Under the pieces are notes generated by a model, which saw nothing but the letters and a program-made list of their open reading frames with translations, was not told where the DNA came from and did not search any database. The translations under genes were made by a program, and so were the position numbers. From assembly GCA_937927965.1 (NCBI GenBank), contig CALEZA010000099.1, positions 1-21,436 of the forward strand: a stretch of 21,436 nucleotides of DNA. The letters run 5' to 3'. Each line of letters opens with the position of its first letter. Position 1 is the stretch's first letter. The DNA is from an uncultured Candidatus Planktophila sp. (GTDB lineage Bacteria > Actinomycetota > Actinomycetes > Nanopelagicales > Nanopelagicaceae). Positions 15,213 through 21,436 of this stretch are shown here, one piece after another.

Positions 15213-16096
15213 GCACCTCTCACGCACTCAAAATGAAGATTGCCCCATGGGCACTTCTTGCTGTCTCGGCATCATGGGGTTATGCATTTGTTGTTATGAA
15301 GGATGCAATCGAAAAGCAAAGTGTTAACAGTTTTCTTTTCTCCCGTTTTGCCGTTGCTGTTATTGCCATGGTTGCACTTAAGCCCAGAGTTCTATCTCAA
15401 TTAAACCGCGATATTGTTAAGAAAGGTTTCCTAGCGGGACTATTCCTTGGCTCTGGTTATATTTTTCAAACGCTTGGCCTCAAACTCACCGGAGCCGCAA
15501 TCACAGGATTCATCACCGGGCTCTATGTGGTTGCTACCCCTGTGATTGCAGCTGTCTTCTTACGCCACAAGATCTCGAAATTAACTTGGGGCTGCGTTGC
15601 CTTAGCAACTGCAGGATTGGCACTGCTCTCCCTTCATGGATGGAGCGTTGGCTTTGGAGAATTCTTAGTTCTGATTAGCGCTATTGGATTTGGTGCACAT
15701 ATCATTGCGCTAAGCCAATGGAGCAAAGATTTAGACAGTTACACATTCACCGTTATTCAACTTTCTACTTGCGCTCTAGTTACGGGAATCATCTCCTTCG
15801 CACAAGGGTATGAAGCTCCCAAAGACACCACAGGATGGCTAGTAGTTCTCTACACTGCAGTTATCTGCACAGCTATTGCTTTTATGATCCAAACTTGGTC
15901 ACAGGCACATATGACTCCCACCAAAGTCGCAGTAATTCTTACAATGGAAGTCGTCTTTGCTGCTATCTTCGCACTGATTTTTGGTGGAGAAACTCTCACG
16001 GTTCAGGCTCTGGTAGGTGGAGTTCTCGTCGTAATCGCAATGTTTGCCATAGTGGTCATGGGTGAAGAGGAAGTAGAATCAACGCATGGCAATTGA
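15209..16096 (+). CDS. EamA/DMT-superfamily transporter
   Basis: A 295-residue membrane protein with about ten hydrophobic segments arranged as two EamA repeats. The first repeat begins A-S-W-G-Y-A-F-V-V-M-K-D. The conserved T-G-A-A-I-T-G-F-I-T-G-L-Y-V segment follows, and the second half has a glycine-rich L-I-S-A-I-G-F-G-A and the usual M-E-V-V-F-A-A-I-F-A near the end. Such proteins export amino acids or other metabolites, or take up small solutes; no substrate can be given. It overlaps nfo by four bases upstream and the threonine aldolase gene by 11 bases downstream, so the three are probably cotranscribed. Being next to a threonine/glycine enzyme is weakly suggestive of amino acid export. 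Confidence 0.88.
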   Translation: MSTSHALKMKIAPWALLAVSASWGYAFVVMKDAIEKQSVNSFLFSRFAVAVIAMVALKPRVLSQLNRDIVKKGFLAGLFLGSGYIFQTLGLKLTGAAITGFITGLYVVATPVIAAVFLRHKISKLTWGCVALATAGLALLSLHGWSVGFGEFLVLISAIGFGAHIIALSQWSKDLDSYTFTVIQLSTCALVTGIISFAQGYEAPKDTTGWLVVLYTAVICTAIAFMIQTWSQAHMTPTKVAVILTMEVVFAAIFALIFGGETLTVQALVGGVLVVIAMFAIVVMGEEEVESTHGN

Positions 16097-17117
16097 TCTT
16101 CGTTCAGATACTGTCACGCGACCATCAGAAGGTATGCGAGAGGCAATTGCAAACGCTCCTGTTGGTGATGATGTTTACGGAGATGATCCCACCGTTAACT
16201 CACTTGAGGAGAGAGTTGCTGCCCTATTCGGTATGGAGGCAGGACTTTTCTCTCCAACAGGCTCTCTTGCAAACCAACTTCTCATTCGCACACTCGTAAA
16301 GCCAGGAGAAGAACTTCTCACTGAAGAACGAGCTCATATTGTGAGAGCAGAACTTGGTGCTGGCGCTGTCTTTAGTGGCATCACCACTCGCACCTGGCGA
16401 TCAGAGCGCGGACTCCTAGAAGCCGATGTCCCACTGGCACTGGCACACGAGAATGCAGGACCTTACTTGGTTTCAACGACTGCTATAGCAGTTGAAAACA
16501 CTTATAACTTTGGCGGAGGAACAGTCCAGCCGATTGATGAAATCGCAAAACTCAGCCGCGAAGCACGAGCGCGTGGAATTGCTATGCACCTAGATGGTGC
16601 TCGCATCTGGAATGCTCATGTGGCATCGGGAGTTGCTTTCAGCGAATTTGGAAAGCATTTCGACACCATGAGCGTCTGCCTCTCCAAGGGTCTTGGCGCA
16701 CCAGTGGGATCCATCGCTCTTGGATCTAGAGAAGCAATCGCAGAGGCACGAATTTGGCGCAAGCGCTATGGAGGCGGCATGCGACAAGTGGGATTGCTTG
16801 CAGCAGCTGGACACTACGCCTTAGATCACAACATCAATCGTCTCGCAGACGATCATGCTCGCGCTAAGAAGATGGCGGTTGCACTGGCTGCCCATGACTC
16901 CACGCTGATTGATCCATCGACCGTTGAAACGAATATCGTGGGTCTAGATCTCTCGCAGGCAGGCATAACAGCTGCAGAGTTTGCATCGCGAACCAAAGAA
17001 GCTGGATTATGGATTAGCGCTCTAGGAAAAAGCTATGCACGCCTTGTCACACATTTGGATTTTGATGATGCACAATGCGATGAAGCCATTGCAATCATGG
17101 TTAAAGCTCTTAATTAA
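16086..17117 (+). CDS. ltaE: L-threonine aldolase (low-specificity)
   Basis: A 343-residue PLP enzyme of the beta-eliminating lyase fold that splits L-threonine or allo-threonine into glycine and acetaldehyde. The N-terminus D-L-R-S-D-T-V-T-R-P and G-D-D-V-Y-G-D-D-P-T are classical. H84 is in the usual cofactor-stacking place, H-L-D-G-A-R-I-W-N at 168-176 holds the PLP-binding aspartate and arginine, and K201 in C-L-S-K-G-L-G-A-P forms the Schiff base. The ATG has GAGG upstream and overlaps the transporter end by 11 bases. The stop overlaps the convergent ogt stop inside the palindrome TTAATTAA. It could supply glycine and so one-carbon units, but no regulatory link to metF is visible. Confidence 0.94.
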   Translation: MAIDLRSDTVTRPSEGMREAIANAPVGDDVYGDDPTVNSLEERVAALFGMEAGLFSPTGSLANQLLIRTLVKPGEELLTEERAHIVRAELGAGAVFSGITTRTWRSERGLLEADVPLALAHENAGPYLVSTTAIAVENTYNFGGGTVQPIDEIAKLSREARARGIAMHLDGARIWNAHVASGVAFSEFGKHFDTMSVCLSKGLGAPVGSIALGSREAIAEARIWRKRYGGGMRQVGLLAAAGHYALDHNINRLADDHARAKKMAVALAAHDSTLIDPSTVETNIVGLDLSQAGITAAEFASRTKEAGLWISALGKSYARLVTHLDFDDAQCDEAIAIMVKALN

Positions 17118-17614
17118 TCCAAAGCACCTTCATGCTTAAGTAGCCACACTTTCTTATCTACTCCCCAACCGTATGCACCAATAGCTCCGCCACTCTTAAT
17201 TATTCGATGGCAAGGGATAATTACTGCAATCTTATTTTTCGCACATGCGCTACCCGCGGCTCTCACAGCGGCAGGGCTTCCTGCCCGATATGCCAAATCA
17301 GCATAAGACTCCATAGTGCCAACTTTAATCTTCCTCATAGCAGCCCATGCTGCTTGCGAGAACCCTCCCCCAGGTTGCTTAACCTTGATGGAGTTAATGG
17401 CTTTGAGATCTCCATCAAAGTAATTCTCTAGAGATTGAATAACTGAATTGGTCTTATTGCTTTTGTTTATCTTCTCTTCAAGCTCTGAAGCAGATAGTGA
17501 TGAAAGCAAATCTTGGAAACCTGAGAGATTAAGACCTAGAACTAGCTCTCCACGAGTGAGCAGGTAGAGCTTTCCAATTGGCGACGAAAGAGTCGAGTGG
17601 ATTAGCTCTGCCAT
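17114..17614 (-). CDS. ogt: Methylated-DNA--protein-cysteine S-methyltransferase
   Basis: A 166-residue suicide repair protein that takes methyl groups from O6-methylguanine. The acceptor C135 lies in I-I-P-C-H-R-I, followed by G-A-Y-G-W-G and the final L-L-K-H-E-G. The helix-turn-helix arginine region (A-A-V-R-A-A-G) precedes it. The usual N-P before the active site is N-K here (residues 127-128), a mild departure. The N-terminal domain is short and diverged, as is common in Ogt. The ATG lies two bases after the aroG stop, so it should be the last gene of the pfkA-aroG-ogt run. It ends tail to tail with ltaE, with a three-base overlap-type junction. Confidence 0.93.
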   Translation of the reverse strand: MAELIHSTLSSPIGKLYLLTRGELVLGLNLSGFQDLLSSLSASELEEKINKSNKTNSVIQSLENYFDGDLKAINSIKVKQPGGGFSQAAWAAMRKIKVGTMESYADLAYRAGSPAAVRAAGSACAKNKIAVIIPCHRIIKSGGAIGAYGWGVDKKVWLLKHEGALD

Positions 17615-17616
17615 TG

Positions 17617-18960
17617 CTATCTATCGCGAAGCATCTCAGCTACAAGAAAGGCGAGCTCTAGTGACTGTGAGTGATTTAAGCGTGGATCACAGGCTGTCTC
17701 ATAGCGAGATTCCAAATCTTTCTCAGAGATTTGGTTACCTCCACCAAGGCACTCAGTTACATCATCGCCAGTAAGCTCGATATGGATACCTCCTGGATGG
17801 GTGCCGAGCTTCTTATGCACTTCGAAGAATCCACGGACTTCATCGAGAACATCGTCGAATTGACGAGTCTTGTAGCCATTTGCTGTCTCAAAGGTATTGC
17901 CATGCATCGGATCGCAGACCCACAAAACCTGTGCGCCACTCTTAGTCACACCATCAACGAGCGCAGGAAGAATCTCACGAATCTTTGAAGCGCCCATTCG
18001 CGTGATGAATGTAAGGCGACCTGGTTCACGATTTGGATCGAGCTTATCAATAAGAGCTAGAGCATCTTCTACTGTGGTCTTTGGGCCAAGCTTTACACCG
18101 ATTGGGTTTCGCACCTTAGATGCGAAATCAATGTGAGCTCCGTCAAGTTGGCGAGTGCGCTCACCTATCCAGATGAAGTGACCTGAAACATCGTATGGAA
18201 GATCTGTTCGTGAATCGATGCGAGTCAGAGCCTTCTCATATTCAATAATGAGAGCCTCGTGGCTTGCATAGAAATCAACTGCTTTAAATTGCTCAGGATC
18301 AACGCCGGCTGATTCCATAAATGAGAGAGCGCGACCAATCTCATTCGCAACCTGCTCATAACGCTCACCAAACTTAGAATCTTTGATAAATCCCTTGTTC
18401 CATTCATGAACGCGACGAAGATCTGCAAAACCACCTTGTGTGAAAGCACGAACGAGATTGAGTGTTGCAGCTGAAGTGTTATAGACCTTCACAAGGCGTT
18501 GTGGATCAGGAGTGCGTGACTCTTCGGTGAATTCAAGGCCATTGACTGCATCGCCACGATATGCGGGAAGAGTCACACCATTGCGTGTCTCTGTGTCATT
18601 AGAGCGTGGCTTTGCAAATTGTCCCGCCATGCGTCCGACTTTGACCACAGGAAGAGATGATTGATACTGAAGTACCGCTGCCATCTGAAGAATAGTCTTG
18701 ATGCGATTGCGGATTGAATCTGCAGTAGCTGAGCCAAATGTTTCAGCACAATCTCCACCTTGCAACCAGAAAGCTTTGCCTGCGGCAGCATCTGCAATGC
18801 GCTCTTTGAGTTGATCGCACTCACCCGCAAAGACCAGTGGTGGCAGAGATTTCAACTCTGCCACAGCTGCAGCTAACGGTTGACCTGTTGGACCGCCTGG
18901 CCAGTTGGGTTGTTGGGCCGCAACTGCATCAGGATTAAAGAGAGTATCCAAAGAGGTCAT
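17617..18960 (-). CDS. aroG: Class II 3-deoxy-7-phosphoheptulonate synthase
   Basis: A 447-residue DAHP synthase of the plant/mycobacterial type, which joins phosphoenolpyruvate and erythrose 4-phosphate at the head of the shikimate pathway. The N-terminal W-P-G-G-P-T-G-Q-P-L and the metal-binding C71 in Q-G-G-D-C-A-E-T-F are clear. R-S-N-D-T-E, G-D-A-V-N-G, C-D-P-M-H-G-N-T with the histidine ligand, H-I-E-L-T-G-D-D-V-T-E with the glutamate ligand, and T-A-C-D-P-R-L-N with the aspartate ligand follow. The ATG has TAGGCT six bases upstream, so it may be leaderless and have a promoter of its own inside the 54-base gap after pfkA. Some authors use aroF or aroH for the same enzyme. Confidence 0.95.
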   Translation of the reverse strand: MTSLDTLFNPDAVAAQQPNWPGGPTGQPLAAAVAELKSLPPLVFAGECDQLKERIADAAAGKAFWLQGGDCAETFGSATADSIRNRIKTILQMAAVLQYQSSLPVVKVGRMAGQFAKPRSNDTETRNGVTLPAYRGDAVNGLEFTEESRTPDPQRLVKVYNTSAATLNLVRAFTQGGFADLRRVHEWNKGFIKDSKFGERYEQVANEIGRALSFMESAGVDPEQFKAVDFYASHEALIIEYEKALTRIDSRTDLPYDVSGHFIWIGERTRQLDGAHIDFASKVRNPIGVKLGPKTTVEDALALIDKLDPNREPGRLTFITRMGASKIREILPALVDGVTKSGAQVLWVCDPMHGNTFETANGYKTRQFDDVLDEVRGFFEVHKKLGTHPGGIHIELTGDDVTECLGGGNQISEKDLESRYETACDPRLNHSQSLELAFLVAEMLRDR

Positions 18961-18966
18961 GTGATT

Positions 18967-18972
18967 AGCCTA
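18967..18972 (-). promoter_or_regulatory. Predicted -10 of aroG, leaderless type
   Basis: On the minus strand TAGGCT, then six bases, then the ATG. It lies in the 54-base gap between pfkA and aroG. This gap also holds an 8-base direct repeat (GGCTAATC on the minus strand) at its two ends, 50 bases apart. No -35 was recognised. Confidence 0.5.
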
Positions 18973-19014
18973 AAGTCTCGAAGGGGTCGGATGGAGGGCA
19001 ATTAATTCAGGCGA

Positions 19015-20040
19015 TTAGCCGAAGAATGCTGTGATCTCTTCGTAGCGCTCGAATGGAACTGTCTTCAAGACATCAGTTGCAGATGCCAATGGGACATGGG
19101 CAATTGTGGTTCCGTGAAGAGCCATCATTGTTCCCCAGTCGCCCTGGTGAGCTGCTGTGATTGCCTCAAGTCCAAATCGTGAAGACAAGACTCGGTCAAA
19201 CGCAGTCGGTGATCCACCTCGCTGGATGTGTCCTAGGACTGTGCAGCGAGTTTCATATCCTGTCTTCGCCTCAATCTCCTTTGCAAGCCAATCGCCAATT
19301 CCTGAGAGCTTCACATGGCCAAATGCATCGAGTTCTTGATCCTTAACAATCATGTCTCCATCTTGAGGAATTGCACCTTCAGCGATGACGATGATTGGAG
19401 CTGTGCCTGATGCAAAGCGTGACTTCACATACTCACAGACCTTATCCACTGAGAACTTCACTTCAGGAATGAGAATGCATGCAGCATCTCCTGCGATTCC
19501 TGAGTGGAGAGCAATCCAACCAGCATGGCGTCCCATTACCTCAACGATGAGTGGGCGGTGGTGTGACTCAGCTGTTGTGTGAAGGCGATCGATCGCCTCC
19601 ATAGCAATATTGACTGAAGTATCAAAACCGAAAGTGAAATCTGTGTTGTTAAGGTCGTTATCGATTGTCTTTGGAACGCCAATCACCTTCACACCAAGAG
19701 CATGGAGCTTTGTGGCAACGCCGAGAGTGTCTTCGCCTCCGATAGCGATCAGCGCATCTACGCCATGAGCTTCAAGGTTTGCCTTGATGCGCTCAACGCC
19801 GCCTTCGATCTTAAATGGGTTGGTGCGTGATGAGCCGAGAATAGTTCCACCCTTATCAAGGATTGGCTTCACAGTGGCAAGGTCCAAAGGCATGGTCAGA
19901 CCCTCAAGAGGACCTTTCCAGCCATCACGGAAGCCAACGAACTCGTAGCCGTATTCCTTGATTCCCTTTGTAACTACACCACGGATAACTCCGTTAAGGC
20001 CTGGACAATCTCCGCCACCTGTAAGAACACCAAAACGCAT
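19015..20040 (-). CDS. pfkA: 6-phosphofructokinase, probably pyrophosphate-dependent
   Basis: A 341-residue enzyme phosphorylating fructose 6-phosphate. It begins M-R-F-G-V-L-T-G-G-G-D-C-P-G-L-N and keeps the catalytic T-I-D-N-D at 125-129 and M-G-R-H-A-G-W. The two residues that decide the phosphoryl donor are both of the pyrophosphate type: D104 in G-G-E-D-T and K124 in P-K-T-I-D. ATP enzymes usually have glycine at 104. Length and signature agree with the PPi-PFK of Amycolatopsis methanolica. The frame extends four codons to a TTG, but the ATG at 20040 is preceded by GGAG at six bases and is the clear start. aroG follows after 54 bases. The donor assignment is from residues only. Confidence 0.92.
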   Translation of the reverse strand: MRFGVLTGGGDCPGLNGVIRGVVTKGIKEYGYEFVGFRDGWKGPLEGLTMPLDLATVKPILDKGGTILGSSRTNPFKIEGGVERIKANLEAHGVDALIAIGGEDTLGVATKLHALGVKVIGVPKTIDNDLNNTDFTFGFDTSVNIAMEAIDRLHTTAESHHRPLIVEVMGRHAGWIALHSGIAGDAACILIPEVKFSVDKVCEYVKSRFASGTAPIIVIAEGAIPQDGDMIVKDQELDAFGHVKLSGIGDWLAKEIEAKTGYETRCTVLGHIQRGGSPTAFDRVLSSRFGLEAITAAHQGDWGTMMALHGTTIAHVPLASATDVLKTVPFERYEEITAFFG

Positions 20041-20135
20041 CTCTAACTCCAAAATTATTATGTGAGTGGGGGCCGATAAAAGTGGCCCTAATCGTCAACA
20101 TTGACTACCGAAGTCTACAACGCCTCTGATTTACT
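20041..20135. promoter_or_regulatory. Divergent regulatory region between pfkA and the hydrolase
   Basis: For pfkA (minus strand) a CATAAT -10 lies at 20057-20062, and GGAG precedes the ATG. For the hydrolase, TTGACT (20101-20106) and TCTGAT (20125-20130) are 18 bases apart and would start transcription near 20136. Between them sit two perfect inverted repeats: GGGCC/GGCCC with a nine-base loop at 20070-20088, and GTCAA-CA-TTGAC at 20094-20105, which includes the hydrolase -35. Either could be an operator. None of this is tested. Confidence 0.35.
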
Positions 20136-20141
20136 GTGAAC

Positions 20142-21068
20142 ATGAGCCTCGCCCCTGAAATCAAAGCTTTTCTTGAAGCCGAAGCAGCCCGCGGCGTTCC
20201 CGCCGTTTGGGAGGCTCCATTGGCCCAAATTAGAGCCAACACTCAAGGGCGCATCTCAACATCTGGTCCTGTAGAAGACATCTATCAAGTTGAGAATCGT
20301 TTTATTCCTGGCCCCACAGCCGATCTTCCAATTCGCATTTATCGCCCCTCTAATAATCCTTCAGCTCCGGCTCTTGTCTATTTCCATGGTGGTGGATTTG
20401 TTCTGAATTTTCTTGATATCTATGACGCATCCCTTACGCGCCTTGCCAATCAATCAGGTTTCACAATCGTAAGTGTTAATTATCAGAAGGCTCCAGAGCA
20501 TCCCTTCCCTATTCCTTTTGATGATTGTTATGCAACATTCTTATGGGTGAGAAACCATGCCACTAAACTCAACATCGATCCTGAATTTATCGGAGTTTCA
20601 GGAGATAGCGCTGGAGGAACTCTAGCTAGCGCGGTAGCACTCAAAGCTCGAGATAACAAAGTTCCTGTTGCAATTCAACTCCTCATCTATCCATGTAACG
20701 GCGTTGATTTCACTACTGATTCATATGAGAAGAAAGGTGAAGGTTTCGGACTTACAGCTCGTGCTATGAAATGGTTCTGGCAACAATATCTGCAGAGCGA
20801 GATCGATTACACCAACCCGTATGCAGTCCCTATGAAAGCTCATTACTTTGGCGAGTTAGCACCTGCAATCATCATCACTGCAGAGTATGACCCTCTTCTA
20901 TCTGATGGGGAGCAATATGCTGCACTTCTGCATGAAGAGAAAGTTCCTGTGATTTATAAACAATACAACGGCATGAACCATGGATTCTTTACCAATATGG
21001 CGGTAACGCCAATGGCCAAGGAAGCAATTGATTTTGTTGCAGATGAGCTGAAGAAATTTAAGGGGTAA
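20142..21068 (+). CDS. Alpha/beta hydrolase of the HSL (type IV) esterase family
   Basis: A 308-residue esterase or lipase-like hydrolase. It carries the oxyanion-hole motif H82-G-G-G-F86, the nucleophile S156 in G-D-S-A-G-G, the acid D250 in E-Y-D-P-L and the base H280 in M-N-H-G-F-F, so the triad is complete. Homology to hormone-sensitive lipases is clear, but the natural ester is unknown. No signal peptide is seen, so it is probably cytoplasmic. The ATG at 20142 is used here; a GTG two codons upstream (20136) fits the predicted promoter as a leaderless start. The gene is divergent from pfkA and overlaps the end of glgC by 11 bases. Confidence 0.88.
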   Translation: MSLAPEIKAFLEAEAARGVPAVWEAPLAQIRANTQGRISTSGPVEDIYQVENRFIPGPTADLPIRIYRPSNNPSAPALVYFHGGGFVLNFLDIYDASLTRLANQSGFTIVSVNYQKAPEHPFPIPFDDCYATFLWVRNHATKLNIDPEFIGVSGDSAGGTLASAVALKARDNKVPVAIQLLIYPCNGVDFTTDSYEKKGEGFGLTARAMKWFWQQYLQSEIDYTNPYAVPMKAHYFGELAPAIIITAEYDPLLSDGEQYAALLHEEKVPVIYKQYNGMNHGFFTNMAVTPMAKEAIDFVADELKKFKG

Positions 21069-21436
21069 CTCGAATACCTTTACCGACAACCACGATGCCT
21101 GAATCGGTCACAGTAAAGCGCTGACGGTCTCTCTCCAAATCAACACCAATCTGTGCACCAGGCTCGACAATCACACCTTTATCAATAATCGCTTTACGGA
21201 TAACTGCGCGATCACCAATCTTCACACTTGGCATAAGAACTGAGCTATCAATAAATGCTCCAGTGCCAACATGAACATCATAAGAAGCAACTGTGCGACT
21301 GACATGGCCCCCAGCAATAATCGAACCTGCACCAACGATAGAGTCTTGTGCAATTCCATTCTCAGAGAACTTTGCAGGTGGTAGTGATGGTGGGTTTGTC
21401 AGTAGTGGCCATTCACGGTTGTAGAGATTAAAGATT
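21058..21436 (-). CDS. glgC: Glucose-1-phosphate adenylyltransferase, C-terminal part (cut by window edge)
   Basis: About 126 codons of the 3' end are present; the start lies beyond the right edge. The translation has [14 protein letters not shown], then left-handed beta-helix hexapeptides including G-S-I-I-A-G-G-H-V and [15 protein letters not shown], and ends [14 protein letters not shown] followed by V-V-V-G-K-G. This is the characteristic tail of bacterial ADP-glucose pyrophosphorylase, which makes ADP-glucose for glycogen or related glucans and releases pyrophosphate. That pyrophosphate could feed the neighbouring PPi-type phosphofructokinase, although the link is only suggestive. It overlaps the hydrolase end by 11 bases, tail to tail. 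Confidence 0.9.
   Translation of the reverse strand, partial: IFNLYNREWPLLTNPPSLPPAKFSENGIAQDSIVGAGSIIAGGHVSRTVASYDVHVGTGAFIDSSVLMPSVKIGDRAVIRKAIIDKGVIVEPGAQIGVDLERDRQRFTVTDSGIVVVGKGIRVTP

Noticed and set aside
17110..17117. TTAATTAA palindrome at the ltaE/ogt junction as a regulatory site or terminator
   Set aside because: It is explained by two opposed TAA stops sharing bases; there is no GC-rich stem or T-run.
18963..19020. 8-base direct repeat (GATTAGCC) at both ends of the pfkA-aroG gap
   Set aside because: Too short to be distinguished from chance; one copy is inside the pfkA end and the other is part of the aroG promoter candidate. No sign of mobile element target duplication.
19011..19020. 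GGC-GATTA-GCC hairpin at the pfkA stop as terminator
   Set aside because: A three-base-pair stem without a following T-run is too weak to support a terminator.
20041..20052. TTG start four codons upstream of the pfkA ATG
   Set aside because: GGAG within this stretch is at ideal distance from the ATG at 20040, and family members begin at that methionine.
1..21436. Mobile element, CRISPR array, prophage or toxin-antitoxin system
   Set aside because: No transposase, integrase, regular repeat array, phage structural gene or small toxin pair was seen; nearly all bases are in housekeeping or pathway genes with uniform codon use.

Overview
The window looks like a piece of a compact, streamlined actinobacterial chromosome. 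Its composition is moderate for the phylum, spacers are almost absent, and neighbouring genes often overlap by 1 to 14 bases. The gene families are actinobacterial: class II DAHP synthase, PASTA-domain Ser/Thr kinase, a metF/polyprenyl synthase divergent pair and an Amycolatopsis-type phosphofructokinase. A freshwater acI-like lineage (Nanopelagicales) would fit this and the carotenoid genes, but that placement is inference. No insertion sequence, phage gene, CRISPR array, tRNA or rRNA was seen, and there is no gene-free stretch longer than about 100 bases.

Layout. (1) 83-1300 (-): an MFS exporter, divergent from a six-gene plus-strand run at 1332-6275: YbaK-type deacylase, VOC protein, CrtA-like monooxygenase, CruF-like hydratase, family 2 glycosyltransferase and CrtD-like desaturase. 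(2) 6262-7754 (-): metF and a CDP-alcohol phosphatidyltransferase, read towards the first block. (3) 7777-11218 (+): crtE, crtI and crtB, the early carotenoid genes. (4) 11224-12406 (+): a TPP riboswitch, a PnuC/PnuT-type transporter and a small P-loop kinase, read as a thiamine salvage unit. (5) 12416-17117 (+): PASTA Ser/Thr kinase, endonuclease IV, EamA transporter and L-threonine aldolase. (6) 17114-20040 (-): probable PPi-dependent phosphofructokinase, DAHP synthase and Ogt. (7) 20142-21068 (+): an HSL-type hydrolase, converging on the 3' end of glgC, which is cut by the window edge.

Together, crtE-I-B should carry prenyl diphosphates to a desaturated acyclic C40 carotene. The late block (CrtA-like, CruF, glycosyltransferase, CrtD-like) should hydrate, desaturate, perhaps ketolate, and glycosylate an acyclic end. 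No lycopene cyclase is present in the window. The predicted product is therefore a polar, glycosylated carotenoid with at least one acyclic end group.

The most striking non-coding pattern is a TANNNT hexamer followed by exactly six bases and then the start codon (GTG or ATG) at six genes: MFS, metF, crtE, Ser/Thr kinase, nfo and aroG. This suggests leaderless transcription. At metF/crtE the two opposed hexamers share two bases, so the two promoters should be mutually exclusive. Three of the plus-strand hexamers include or touch the stop codon of the preceding gene.
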